Assembly (NCBI RefSeq): GCF_002909255.1
Contig: NZ_PIOB01000002.1
Location: 1 to 64,000 of the forward strand
Reading direction: 5' to 3'
From: Arenibacter hampyeongensis
GTDB lineage: Bacteria > Bacteroidota > Bacteroidia > Flavobacteriales > Flavobacteriaceae
DNA length: 64,000 nt
The notes under the pieces are model-generated. The model was not told the origin of the DNA. It made no database searches and worked only from the letters and a program-made list of their open reading frames with translations. Below are positions 1 through 8,682 of this stretch, piece after piece. Made by a program: the position numbers and the translations under genes. Within the stretch, counting starts at the first letter, position 1; each line of letters opens with the position of its first letter.

Positions 1-2
1 CC

Positions 3-842
3 AACAACGAGGTACGGGCCATAACAATAGATGTGGACGGACTGGTATACGTGGGAGGAAATTTTGATGCAGCCGGGGGAAATACAGCGCCCAGGATCGC
101 CGTTTGGGACGGGACCAACTGGGGCACACTGGGAAGCGGGACAAGCGGATTTGTACAGGCCATGGCCATTACCCAGGATTATATCTATGCCGGAGGGAAT
201 TTTGCTGTTGCAGGGAACAATACTGTGAACAGGATCGCTAGGTGGGACCGAGCCTCCCTGCGATGGGATGCCCTGGGACAAGGACTCAGCGGCAATGTGA
301 ACGCCATGGTCGTAGATGGCGGATACCTGTATGCAGGGGGGAATTTCGAAACGGCCTCCGATGAGCAGGACATCAACAAGATCGTAAACAACATTGCCCG
401 ATGGAGCGAGAACAACGGCTGGGAAGCAATGGGCAACGGAACGGAGGTAGGCGTCGACAACATCGTAAACTCCTTGACATTGGACCTCCTAAAATCCAGG
501 TTGTACGTGGGCGGCACATTTTCTTTAGCCGGGGATTCCAATGCAAGCAATATCGCAATTTGGTCTGAAACATTAATTCTGCCACCTACCAATCCTGAAG
601 ATACAGAATTGTTATATCCAAATCCATTCGAGCATCTAATAAATGTAGAAGTGAAAAATTCTTCACAATTCACAATAAATGCTTCACTATTTACCATTTC
701 AGGGATATTTGTAAGCTCGAAAAGTTACTCCATTCAAAATGATATGGTTACATTGGAGTTCCCCATCTTATCCAGTGGTCTATATTACTTGAAATTACAA
801 AATGAGGACACGGATAAAGCGTATAAAATTATTAAAAGATAA
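3..842 (+). CDS. C-terminal part of a T9SS-secreted propeller-like repeat protein (5' end outside window)
   Basis: The reading frame is open from the first bases of the window, so the start lies upstream. The visible part has at least four repeats of about 40-60 residues, each centred on a Y-[VA]-G-G-[NT]-F motif followed by a segment with IA-W. This resembles the repeats of beta-propeller or delta-60-type extracellular proteins. The last 80 or so residues form a type IX secretion sorting tail: a YPNPF motif, an ISG turn, then SSGLYYLKL and a basic KIIKR end. The protein is therefore probably carried across the outer membrane by the T9SS and attached to the surface or released. No catalytic residues are visible and the ligand is unknown. 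A terminator follows the stop codon by about 50 bases. Confidence 0.8.
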   Translation, partial: NNEVRAITIDVDGLVYVGGNFDAAGGNTAPRIAVWDGTNWGTLGSGTSGFVQAMAITQDYIYAGGNFAVAGNNTVNRIARWDRASLRWDALGQGLSGNVNAMVVDGGYLYAGGNFETASDEQDINKIVNNIARWSENNGWEAMGNGTEVGVDNIVNSLTLDLLKSRLYVGGTFSLAGDSNASNIAIWSETLILPPTNPEDTELLYPNPFEHLINVEVKNSSQFTINASLFTISGIFVSSKSYSIQNDMVTLEFPILSSGLYYLKLQNEDTDKAYKIIKR

Positions 843-888
843 TAATTAAGAATCCTAAAAATATACTTCCTTGTCACTTCTCGAAAAT

Positions 889-926
889 AAAAAAAGGTCC
901 TTGGCGTAACTCAAGGACCTTTTTTA
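889..926. terminator. Bidirectional rho-independent terminator
   Basis: A perfect inverted repeat GGTCCTTG (896-903) and CAAGGACC (912-919) encloses an 8-base loop. It is flanked by seven A on the left and six T on the right. It lies between two convergent genes, so it can end transcription from both sides. Confidence 0.9.
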
Positions 927-939
927 TGGTTATTTATAT

Positions 940-2106
940 TTAAAACTTAACCACCTCAAACTCCGACCTTCTGTTTAGTTTGTGTTTAGATTCCGGACAA
1001 TAGGTATTATTGTCACAATCGTTCACCAATTGTGTTTCTCCAAAACCTTCGCCTGTCAATCTAGAGGTATCTATTCCCTTCTTCCCTATCAAATAATCCA
1101 AGGTTTGATTAACCCTCTTTTCTGAGAGCCACTGATTATACTTTTCTGCCCCTCTGGAATCAGCATGTGCACCAACCTTTATGGTCACCTCTGGGTTTTC
1201 TTCCATTAACACGGCCAACTTGTCCAACAATTCCTTATATGGCTTGCTCAAGTAAGAAGAATTGAGACTGAAGTAAACATAGCCGAGATCCTTGATTTTA
1301 TTCTCTAAATCTGTCCTTCTCTTGTTCTCGGCATCCAATCTAGCACGCTCTTCCGCCGCCAAACGGGCCTTTTCCTTTTCTTGCACCAAACGCTCAGCCA
1401 TAAGCCTAGCTTCTTCCTCTGCCTTCTTAGCAGCAACAATAGAGTCTGATACCCTTTGGGTTTCCTCAATTAAAGCTAGTTTTTCCAGTCCTTTTTTACT
1501 TAGTCCATTCTCAATATTAAAGCGGTACAGTACTCCAGCCGAATGTTGCAAATGATTGGTCAAGGATTTGTCCATGGTCCATTTACCTGAGGAGCTTAAA
1601 TCCAATCCAAAACGATCGGACAACCAAATCCTGAAACCTACTACTCCATTGTAGGTACCCCTACCCTCATTGCTTGTATCTGTATAACCCACGCCAACAC
1701 CCAAATATGGATCAAACCAGCCAGTCTCACCAATTATCTTATTCAAATCATAACTTAATCTAACGTCCATGCCAAAATAGTCCGATTCCGTAGCATTAAT
1801 ACTTCCATCAATCAGTTTTCCCACTTTATACTTATTATAGGTCCCTATTGCTTCAACACCCAAACCGTTTTTAAAGTATCTACCGATGCTAATTCTTGAA
1901 GGAAAAGCAACTGCATTCCATTGATCCTTAAAATCAAATAATTCTTTGATCATATCTCCAGAATCATCTACAAAATTATAGCCCAATCCTACCATCCAAC
2001 TGCTGGTAACAATACTGTCTTTGGTCGTTAATTGTAATTCTTGGGCACTACTGAAATTAAAGGAAATAGCACATAAAAAAGTAATAGCAAATGCGTAGGT
2101 TTTCAT
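940..2106 (-). CDS. OmpA-family outer membrane protein
   Basis: Outer membrane beta-barrel protein with a periplasmic peptidoglycan-binding domain. I place the start at 2106, where MKTYAFAITF opens a signal peptide ending near SSAQE; a start 13 codons further up would put an odd extension before it. Residues of about 25-205 read as a barrel of alternating strands (GLGYNF, IGRYFKNGLGVEAIG, DPYLGVGVGYTD). Residues of about 215-275 are a charged, alanine-rich helix, probably a coiled coil. The last 110 residues are the OmpA/MotB domain, with the VGAHADSRG and LSEKRVNQTLDYL motifs and NRRSEFEV near the end. This is a structural envelope protein common in Flavobacteria, and it ends just before the shared terminator. 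Confidence 0.92.
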   Translation of the reverse strand: MKTYAFAITFLCAISFNFSSAQELQLTTKDSIVTSSWMVGLGYNFVDDSGDMIKELFDFKDQWNAVAFPSRISIGRYFKNGLGVEAIGTYNKYKVGKLIDGSINATESDYFGMDVRLSYDLNKIIGETGWFDPYLGVGVGYTDTSNEGRGTYNGVVGFRIWLSDRFGLDLSSSGKWTMDKSLTNHLQHSAGVLYRFNIENGLSKKGLEKLALIEETQRVSDSIVAAKKAEEEARLMAERLVQEKEKARLAAEERARLDAENKRRTDLENKIKDLGYVYFSLNSSYLSKPYKELLDKLAVLMEENPEVTIKVGAHADSRGAEKYNQWLSEKRVNQTLDYLIGKKGIDTSRLTGEGFGETQLVNDCDNNTYCPESKHKLNRRSEFEVVKF

Positions 2107-2142
2107 AACATTGTAAATTTGGGATTCTATAAAATCTTTGTC

Positions 2143-2150
2143 CAAAGCTA
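2143..2150 (-). promoter_or_regulatory. Possible -7 promoter element of the OmpA gene
   Basis: The minus strand reads TAGCTTTG, an exact match to the Bacteroidota -7 consensus TAnnTTTG, 36 bases before the chosen OmpA start. I see no good -33 TTG at the expected distance, so the call is weak. Confidence 0.3.
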
Positions 2151-2408
2151 TGGCAATGTTAAATGGACGCCATTTATAATCTTTTAAGTGCTGTAAAATT
2201 CGTTAAGTGGTTTCCTACAAAAACTGTATTTAGGAATTCCAATTCCCATTAATTTTTCATCCAAGAAAAAGGTATCTTATCGGATATAATTAGCCCATTA
2301 TATTGGCTGTAGCGGTAGCCCAGAAACAGTTGGTGAAATTCGTCCAAGAAAAAAATAGTGCTCCAATTTTTAATTTATACCCAGCATAAATTGTAGCATT
2401 TAAATGAT
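2151..2408. other. Intergenic region, nothing recognised
   Basis: AT-rich spacer between the OmpA promoter side and the end of the small lipoprotein gene. I see no gene, strong hairpin or repeat in it. Confidence 0.5.
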
Positions 2409-2864
2409 TTATTGAAAACTAATTTCTTTTTGGGTAACTGGCATCTTATAAATATAAATTGGTGTGGTTGCGGCATTAAGGCTTTCCTTTTTGGAAGAGA
2501 TCCGTTCCTTTAAACCCATAGTAATATTTCCAAGGGATTCTTCAACAACGACCATTTCCAATCTCCCCACACCCAATTCTGTTCCTGAACAATACACCAA
2601 TAATAGCTCTTCCGAAAAATCTATCTCCGGTATTGGAAGTCCGGGTTTTCTGGTTTTATTGATCTGAAGAAATAAATTCTTCAATGCTTTTGGATCCCTG
2701 ACAACTTGAAATTCTGGTTGTTCAACCCCTGAATAATTGTCCTCCATCACTAATTGAAGCTCCCTTGAATCCCGTTCAGAACTGTTGTCCACAGAGCTGG
2801 GAACAGTTTTTTGACCTACACAGGCAGTTCCCAAAAGACATATTATAAGTAGCAATAATCGCAT
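2409..2864 (-). CDS. Small lipoprotein, possibly with a PrcB-like domain
   Basis: A 151-residue protein. The first 15 residues are a lipoprotein signal with lipobox LGTAC (Cys15). The rest is a single small domain: a segment around FQVVRDPKALKNLFLQIN, then IPEIDFSEELLLVYCSG, then strands ending in IYIYKMP. The pattern of I-DFS followed by a hydrophobic strand recalls the C-terminal domain of the PrcB family, but that is a weak memory-based match and no function is assigned. Its ATG overlaps the stop codon of bshA by one base (TAATG), so the two are almost certainly translated from one mRNA. A link to bacillithiol is not implied by any motif. Confidence 0.6.
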   Translation of the reverse strand: MRLLLLIICLLGTACVGQKTVPSSVDNSSERDSRELQLVMEDNYSGVEQPEFQVVRDPKALKNLFLQINKTRKPGLPIPEIDFSEELLLVYCSGTELGVGRLEMVVVEESLGNITMGLKERISSKKESLNAATTPIYIYKMPVTQKEISFQ

Positions 2865-4012
2865 TAATTCTGCTGTAAACTCTCGTGCCTAGCCAAAAAG
2901 GCCTTTTCATAAACTGCCTCATAAAGCGGCAATACCTTCAAAATATCAAAATCCATGGCAACTTTTGCTGCATTGGATTTGAACAATTCCAAAGTTTGGT
3001 CGTCACTTAATATCTTAAGAGCATTTTCGGCCATCTCATTTATATTACCTACATCACTCAAATAACCTGTGATACCCTGTCTGTTGACTTCCGGAATTCC
3101 TCCCGTATTACTGGAAATAACCGCCACCCTATTGATCATAGCCTCCAAAGCGGCCAATCCAAAGCTCTCTGTCTCAGATGGCAATAAAAACAAATCGGAA
3201 AAACATAATATCCTATCTATTTCATTGCTATTGCCCAAAAAGATGACCTTATTGGCTAAACCAAGCTCCTCACATAAACGTTCTGCACCTTCCTTTTCCG
3301 GTCCCTCCCCCACCATAATCAACTTGGCAGGTAATTGCTTTTGAATCTTATTAAAAATATGAATTACATCCGGAATGCGCTTAACCTTTCTGAAATTACT
3401 GATATGCGTAATAATTTTTTCATCCTCCGAGGCCATCAGCGAACGCTGACAATCCGTGAAATGCATACTGTATTTCCTTTTATCTATAAAATTCGGGATA
3501 ACCTCAATGTCCTTTTTTATATCGAACAATTCCAAGGTACTCTCTTTAAGGTTTTGTGAAACCGAGGTAACAATATCGGATTGATTTATACTAAAGTTAA
3601 CTGCCGGTCTATAAAAAGGATGCTTGCCCACCAAAGTAATATCCGTACCGTGTAAAGTGGTTACCATAGGAATATAAATTCCTTCTTCCTCCAACATCTT
3701 CTTAGCCATATACCCAGCATAGGCATGGGGTATGGCATAGTGAACATGCAGCAGCTCTATCCCAAATAACTTTATAGTATCTACCAATTTGCTGGAAAGC
3801 GCCAGCTCATAAGGTTGGTAGTGAAATAAGGGATATTCAGGTACATGTACTTCATGAAAGTATATCTTATTGCTCAACAACTCCAAACGCACCGGCTGGC
3901 GGTAGGTTATAAAATGTATTTCATGGCCCCTATTGGCCAAAGCAATTCCCAATTCCGTTGCCACCACCCCGCTACCTCCAAAAGTAGGATAACATACTAT
4001 AGCTATTTTCAT
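2864..4012 (-). CDS. bshA: N-acetyl-alpha-D-glucosaminyl L-malate synthase BshA
   Basis: GT4-family glycosyltransferase that makes GlcNAc-malate from UDP-GlcNAc and L-malate, the first step of bacillithiol biosynthesis in the cytoplasm. At 382 residues it has the usual length. The N-terminal domain starts MKIAIVCYPTFGGSGVVATE, the typical BshA opening with the glycine-rich nucleotide-side loop, followed by the YPLFHYQPYELALSSKL region and LHVHYAIPHAYAGYMAK. The C-terminal Rossmann half carries GEGPEKEGAERL and the E-x7-E motif in ETESFGLAALEAM, which binds the sugar nucleotide. Other bsh genes are not in this window. The gene lies upstream of, and overlaps by one base, a small lipoprotein gene, and it is followed at its 5' side by a GH3 gene in the same direction. 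Confidence 0.93.
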   Translation of the reverse strand: MKIAIVCYPTFGGSGVVATELGIALANRGHEIHFITYRQPVRLELLSNKIYFHEVHVPEYPLFHYQPYELALSSKLVDTIKLFGIELLHVHYAIPHAYAGYMAKKMLEEEGIYIPMVTTLHGTDITLVGKHPFYRPAVNFSINQSDIVTSVSQNLKESTLELFDIKKDIEVIPNFIDKRKYSMHFTDCQRSLMASEDEKIITHISNFRKVKRIPDVIHIFNKIQKQLPAKLIMVGEGPEKEGAERLCEELGLANKVIFLGNSNEIDRILCFSDLFLLPSETESFGLAALEAMINRVAVISSNTGGIPEVNRQGITGYLSDVGNINEMAENALKILSDDQTLELFKSNAAKVAMDFDILKVLPLYEAVYEKAFLARHESLQQN

Positions 4013-4190
4013 TTGTTTATTTTTAATGCATTTTAGAGGTTACATGACACATTCATACCTCACGGATCCCATAACTTTTGGCGTCCAAAAAAAATCTTAG
4101 TCGAACGAATATGGATAAAATTTCAGAATGCTTAAAACAAAATGAAAATTAGCCCCTATAAACACCCGTTCATATTTACAAATTAAGGAT

Positions 4191-7103
4191 TTAATTTATT
4201 ATGGCTTCATAAATGGCCTTCTGTATCCGGGTTCTTAACCCAGATTTAACTAAAAGTGTATTTGAAGCCGAGGGGTAAGTCCTATTGGATAAAAAAACAT
4301 AGACCAAATCCTTATCAGGATCGGCCCAAGTGTAGGTGCCCGTAAAACCACTATGCCCAAAACTTTTTCTGGAAACCAAACTACAGGCCGGACCCCCACC
4401 ATGCATTTCAGGTTTATCGAAACCTATACCACGTCGCACATTTTGATCACAGAAATAGCAGGTATTGAACTTCTTTACCGTTCTAGCCTCCAAAAACTGT
4501 TGTCCTCCATAAAAACCATTTTGTAGATACATCTGCATAATTTTAGCAACATCATTGGCATTGCTAAAAAGTCCGGCATGACCACCTACTCCGCCCTGCA
4601 TAGCAGCCCCCATGTCATGCACATACCCTTGTACGGTCTGGTACCGATAATAATTATCTTCTTCCGATGGAACTATATCACCTTTTAAAAAATTATCCAG
4701 CGGGTTAAATCCGGTATGGGTTGCACCAATAGGCTTATATAAAAACTCCTCCGCCAAACTATCCAAGCGTTCTTTGTAAGTATCCTCAATGTACTTTTTC
4801 ATTACATAATAGGCTATATCACTATAACGATATCTATTGGATTTAAGGTGTTGCCTACCAATCCTATTATAGATAGAATCCTTATAAATATCCGCTATAT
4901 AGAGTTGGTCTGCCACCTTAACCGAATACCCATTCGTTAATTGATGCCTATAAAACTCATTGGATGGTTTTCTTTTATCATCCAAAGTATTGATGTAAAA
5001 GGCAATCCAAGCGGGCAATCTTCCATAATGGGATAGGGCCTTTAAGACAGTGACATTTTTTAGCTCAGTATTGGAGTAAGCAGGTATAAGTTCCTCAAAT
5101 GTATTATCCAGTGCAATTTTACCCTCCTCCTCCATCTTCATTACCATGGGCAAGGTTGCCAAGATCTTGGTAATGGAAGCCAAATCATAAATATGGCCTG
5201 GCGTTATTTTTTCATCGGATTGATATGTTGGTTTTCCAAAACCTTTGTTATACACTATCTTTCCCTTCCGCGCGACCACAATTTGGGCCCCTGGGAACAT
5301 TAAAGAGTCCAAACCATTCTGTACCATTTCATCCACTCTGGCCAATTTGGCCGAACTCATACCCACCCTTTCGGGTATACTATACCCCAAGCGCATTAAG
5401 GACTCCACTGGAATAGTGGTGTTTACAGGAAATTCCTGATGGGAGCTAACTGGTAAAACCCCTTTGGCCGGAATGGCCCCAAAAATCACCTGTGCCGTTT
5501 TTTCTTGGGCTATTTTACTATTTTGATATCCTATGACCACTGCATCTATACTATCGAAAGACGGCACCTCCAACAAGGCATAAGGTTTTGCAAATAGGGC
5601 AAGTATAAGATTGGAAGTTCGCTCTCTAGCGATTTCTCCTAACCAGGAAAGTTCATTTTTGCTAAATTTATAGGGTTTCCAAGGACTTTCATTGCTCTTG
5701 TGCAACCCAATGATCACCAAATTGTAATCGCTCAATTTTTGTTTAAGGGTGCTTATGTCCTTTCCGTTAATTTGTGTTACGGTAGCGTATTTCTTCATTT
5801 CATTTAAAAATGCATCGCTATCTGCATCCCCGAACTTAACATAGGCAATTTTCTTATTCTCCAATTTCTTTATGGCCATCAAGGAAAAATCATTCTTGAC
5901 CACCGTGATGGCGTTCTCAATAGCCTCCTCATACAGAACATCATCCTCCAAAGAATTTAAGTCGCTAAATAGATTTTTTGTATCTATTGGTTTATAGTTA
6001 TTTAGCCCCACTTTATATTTCGCCATCAATATCTTCTTTACGGAAGTTGATAGCCTACTTTCAGAAATTCTACCTTTATTATAGGCCTCCAAAAGTTTAG
6101 CTTTGGCTTTTACAACATCCACGGGCATTAAAAGAATATCATTTCCGGCCAAAAATGCGGAAAGTTCTACCTCACCTTCCTTCGCAAAAGTAGACACCCC
6201 CTTCATATTAAGTGCATCTGTAAACACCAGACCCTTGAAATTTAACTGCTCCTGCAACACATCACCAATAATTTGTTCGGACAAGGATGAAGGATAACCC
6301 TCCTTTATTTCCAGGCTTGGCACACTTAAATGCGCTACCATAACACTGCTTAATCCCTCTTTAATCAATTGTCTATAGGGGTACAATTCAATACTATCCA
6401 AACGCTCCCTGGTAAAATCGATTACAGGCAACGCCTTATGGGAGTCCACAGCAGTATCCCCATGACCTGGAAAATGCTTTCCACTGGACAAGACACCAGC
6501 GCTTTCCATGCCCTTCATAAAAGCAATCCCCTTTTGAGCCACATTTTCGCGGTCCTCTCCAAAAGAACGATTACCAATTATTGGATTCTGTGGGTTGATA
6601 TTGATGTCTATATCCGGAGCAAAATTAATGTGCACTCCTAATCTATTGGCATGCCTACCTATTTGATTTCCTACTTTTTCGACTATGGAATTATCCTTTA
6701 TAGCCCCTAAAGTCATGTTCCAAGGAAAGGCATAGGTTGAATCCAACCTCATGGCCAGGCCCCACTCGGCATCCATACCAATCATTAAGGGAACTTTGGA
6801 ATTTTTTTGAAAATCATTGGTCAGTTGCGCCTGTCGGACAGGACCACCTGTAGAGAATATAACACCGCCAATATGATGTTCCTTTATTAGTCTTTTAGTT
6901 TTTTCTGTACTTGCCTTATCTTGATCGGAAGTAACCATAACCATAAACAATTGCCCCAATTTTTCATCCAGGGACATTTGTCCATAAGTGGCATCTACCC
7001 AAGTCTCCTGTGGCAAGGCATCTTTGGTAACCAAAGGGTTCATTTGACCTTGAACCGTATAAAAGGAAATTAAAAAAATTAAGACTACGTAATTTATGCG
7101 CAT
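4191..7103 (-). CDS. Two-domain exported protein: GH3 (NagZ-like) glycosidase plus serine beta-lactamase-fold domain
   Basis: About 970 residues. The start at 7103 gives a clean signal peptide (MRINYVV to VQGQ); an ATG four codons earlier at 7115 is also possible, and residue numbers here count from that one. Residues of about 45-400 are a GH3 domain with the NagZ-type KHFPGHGDT at 213-221 and DSH at 224-226, the His/Asp loop used by beta-N-acetylhexosaminidases. The nucleophile is Asp300 in GLVFTDALNMKG. A middle domain (400-560) follows. Residues of about 590-970 are a penicillin-binding-protein/beta-lactamase fold with SITK at 647-650 (S-x-x-K), RYSD (the Y-x-N-like site) and GHSGFTGT (the third motif). 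Such fusions are known in Bacteroidota and suggest cell-wall sugar and peptide processing in the periplasm; the substrate is inferred, not proven. Confidence 0.88.
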   Translation of the reverse strand: MRINYVVLIFLISFYTVQGQMNPLVTKDALPQETWVDATYGQMSLDEKLGQLFMVMVTSDQDKASTEKTKRLIKEHHIGGVIFSTGGPVRQAQLTNDFQKNSKVPLMIGMDAEWGLAMRLDSTYAFPWNMTLGAIKDNSIVEKVGNQIGRHANRLGVHINFAPDIDININPQNPIIGNRSFGEDRENVAQKGIAFMKGMESAGVLSSGKHFPGHGDTAVDSHKALPVIDFTRERLDSIELYPYRQLIKEGLSSVMVAHLSVPSLEIKEGYPSSLSEQIIGDVLQEQLNFKGLVFTDALNMKGVSTFAKEGEVELSAFLAGNDILLMPVDVVKAKAKLLEAYNKGRISESRLSTSVKKILMAKYKVGLNNYKPIDTKNLFSDLNSLEDDVLYEEAIENAITVVKNDFSLMAIKKLENKKIAYVKFGDADSDAFLNEMKKYATVTQINGKDISTLKQKLSDYNLVIIGLHKSNESPWKPYKFSKNELSWLGEIARERTSNLILALFAKPYALLEVPSFDSIDAVVIGYQNSKIAQEKTAQVIFGAIPAKGVLPVSSHQEFPVNTTIPVESLMRLGYSIPERVGMSSAKLARVDEMVQNGLDSLMFPGAQIVVARKGKIVYNKGFGKPTYQSDEKITPGHIYDLASITKILATLPMVMKMEEEGKIALDNTFEELIPAYSNTELKNVTVLKALSHYGRLPAWIAFYINTLDDKRKPSNEFYRHQLTNGYSVKVADQLYIADIYKDSIYNRIGRQHLKSNRYRYSDIAYYVMKKYIEDTYKERLDSLAEEFLYKPIGATHTGFNPLDNFLKGDIVPSEEDNYYRYQTVQGYVHDMGAAMQGGVGGHAGLFSNANDVAKIMQMYLQNGFYGGQQFLEARTVKKFNTCYFCDQNVRRGIGFDKPEMHGGGPACSLVSRKSFGHSGFTGTYTWADPDKDLVYVFLSNRTYPSASNTLLVKSGLRTRIQKAIYEAIIN

Positions 7104-7207
7104 AAAAAAATCCATCCTTGATGGTAACTAACAAATGATTGAATTATTGTATTTATTCGAAAGGCGACCAGAACCCTAGATTGAGTTGCATTCTAGGCCG
7201 GTGTGTC

Positions 7208-7690
7208 CTACATAAAACGGGCATGCCAACTTTCCTCTGCCGGTACCTCCCAATGATTTAGGTATTCGTGCTTATTGGTTACCAAGTTATTAAAGACTAT
7301 GGTGTTTTTGGAAACCGCTTTTTGTTTGGCCATTTTTTTGAAGTCGACTAAAGTTTTGTAAGCAACAAATTCGCCCTGTTTATAGGAAACGTTCATTTTG
7401 TCCAATAGTTCCATATTGTATTTCTTCTCCAACCCCTGTATAAAATGTACCGATGCATCAATGGAACAACCGGAAGCAGCATTAAGCGATTGGTCAAGTG
7501 CGAGAATAATAAACCTATTATACCTGATTTCATAACCAGCGCGTAAATCGCTTCCATGAGCGGTCCAATCCGCTATAAAAGTATCCAGTTCCTGTCTTAA
7601 TTGTTGCAATTCTTCCTCTGAAAAACTCCTACTGGCTTGAAAGATCCAAACTCTAGATTCATCCGGCAATGTGTTAAATTCTACAAGCAT
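7208..7690 (-). CDS. Conserved Bacteroidota protein of unknown function
   Basis: A 160-residue soluble protein without signal peptide or membrane segment. It begins MLVEFNTLPDESRVWIFQAS and contains an IRYNRFIILALDQSLNAASGCSIDASVHFIQ segment that marks the family. Homologues are often labelled ABC transporter ATPase in databases, but I see no Walker A (GxxxxGKS/T), signature or Walker B motif, so that name should not be used. The gene is about 100 bases upstream of the GH3/beta-lactamase gene and may be co-transcribed with it. Function unknown. Confidence 0.75.
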   Translation of the reverse strand: MLVEFNTLPDESRVWIFQASRSFSEEELQQLRQELDTFIADWTAHGSDLRAGYEIRYNRFIILALDQSLNAASGCSIDASVHFIQGLEKKYNMELLDKMNVSYKQGEFVAYKTLVDFKKMAKQKAVSKNTIVFNNLVTNKHEYLNHWEVPAEESWHARFM

Positions 7691-7874
7691 TTATTAAATT
7701 TTTAATGTTCACCCAAACGCTGATTTTCTATATTGATTTAGTTCATCGTTTGATTCTATTCCACTTGGTCTTGATCTTGGTTTTTCTTAGGTCTTGTTGT
7801 TATTTACTTTTATACCGATATGGTCAATTCATTAATTTAACACTTTGCCTACTATCATATAGGCTATGATAATT

Positions 7875-8666
7875 TTATAAATCCTCGGCCATAGCGATCA
7901 ACTCGGCAATATCCATCACCACCACAGACGATTCTTTTTCTTTATTCTTCACCCCATCGGTCAACATGGTATTGCAAAAAGGACAGCCTGCAGCTATAAT
8001 ATCAGGTTGCGTTTCCAAGGCCTGCTCCGTTCGTTCAACATTGATATCCTTCTTGCCTTTTTCCGGTTCCTTGAACATTTGTGCACCTCCGGCACCACAA
8101 CAAAGCCCGCGTTTTTTACAATTCTTCATTTCCACCAACTCGGCATCCAATTTTCGGATCAAATCGCGGGGCGCTTCATACACATTGTTGGCCCTTCCCA
8201 AATAACAGGGGTCATGAAAAGTGATTTTTTTGCCTTTAAACTGTCCGCCTTCCACACTTATCCGCCCTTCTTCCAATAGTTGTTTAAGGAATTGGGTATG
8301 ATGTACCACTTCATAATTTCCTCCGAGCCCTGGATATTCATTTTTTAAGGTATTGAAACAATGCGGGCAAGCTGTTACAACTTTCTTTACCTCATATGCA
8401 TTTAAAACCTCTATGTTGGTAACTGCCTGCATCTGAAACAAAAATTCATTACCTGCCCTCTTTGCCGGATCGCCGGTGCAGCTCTCCTCAGTTCCCAAAA
8501 CAGCAAAACTGACATTCGCCTTGTTCAAAATTTTCACAAAGGCTTTCGTTATTTTTTTGGCCCTGTCATCAAAACTTCCGGCACAGCCCACCCAAAATAA
8601 AACTTCTGGTTGTTGGCCTGCTGCAAAAAGTTCTGCCATGGTAGGCACTTTCAATTCATTTTCCAT
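7875..8666 (-). CDS. (Fe-S)-binding protein with CCG (heterodisulfide-reductase-type) domains
   Basis: A 263-residue cytoplasmic protein related to HdrB/HdrD and to the LutA/GlpC cysteine-rich domains. It has two cysteine-rich halves: the first with FWVGCAGSFDDR and TACPHCFNTL, the second with HDPCYLGR, CKKRGLCCGAGG and GCPFCNTML. In this family the CCG motifs bind an unusual iron-sulfur cluster at an electron-transfer or thiol-redox site. It lies 16 bases after the membrane Fe-S protein, with which it likely forms one complex, so that the two genes together correspond to the single-chain HdrD-like membrane oxidoreductases. The physiological donor is not shown by the sequence; an electron-transfer-flavoprotein-to-quinone route is a reasonable guess. 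Confidence 0.85.
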   Translation of the reverse strand: MENELKVPTMAELFAAGQQPEVLFWVGCAGSFDDRAKKITKAFVKILNKANVSFAVLGTEESCTGDPAKRAGNEFLFQMQAVTNIEVLNAYEVKKVVTACPHCFNTLKNEYPGLGGNYEVVHHTQFLKQLLEEGRISVEGGQFKGKKITFHDPCYLGRANNVYEAPRDLIRKLDAELVEMKNCKKRGLCCGAGGAQMFKEPEKGKKDINVERTEQALETQPDIIAAGCPFCNTMLTDGVKNKEKESSVVVMDIAELIAMAEDL

Positions 8667-8682
8667 TTTAGTGGTAATTACT

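Noticed and set aside
185..697. Minus-strand open frame of about 170 codons across the propeller-like gene
   Set aside because: It is the shadow of a repeat-rich coding sequence on the other strand, and the plus-strand reading has clear repeats and a sorting tail.
7208..7690. ABC transporter ATPase label for the 160-residue protein
   Set aside because: No Walker A, Walker B or signature motif can be seen in it; the common database name is not supported.
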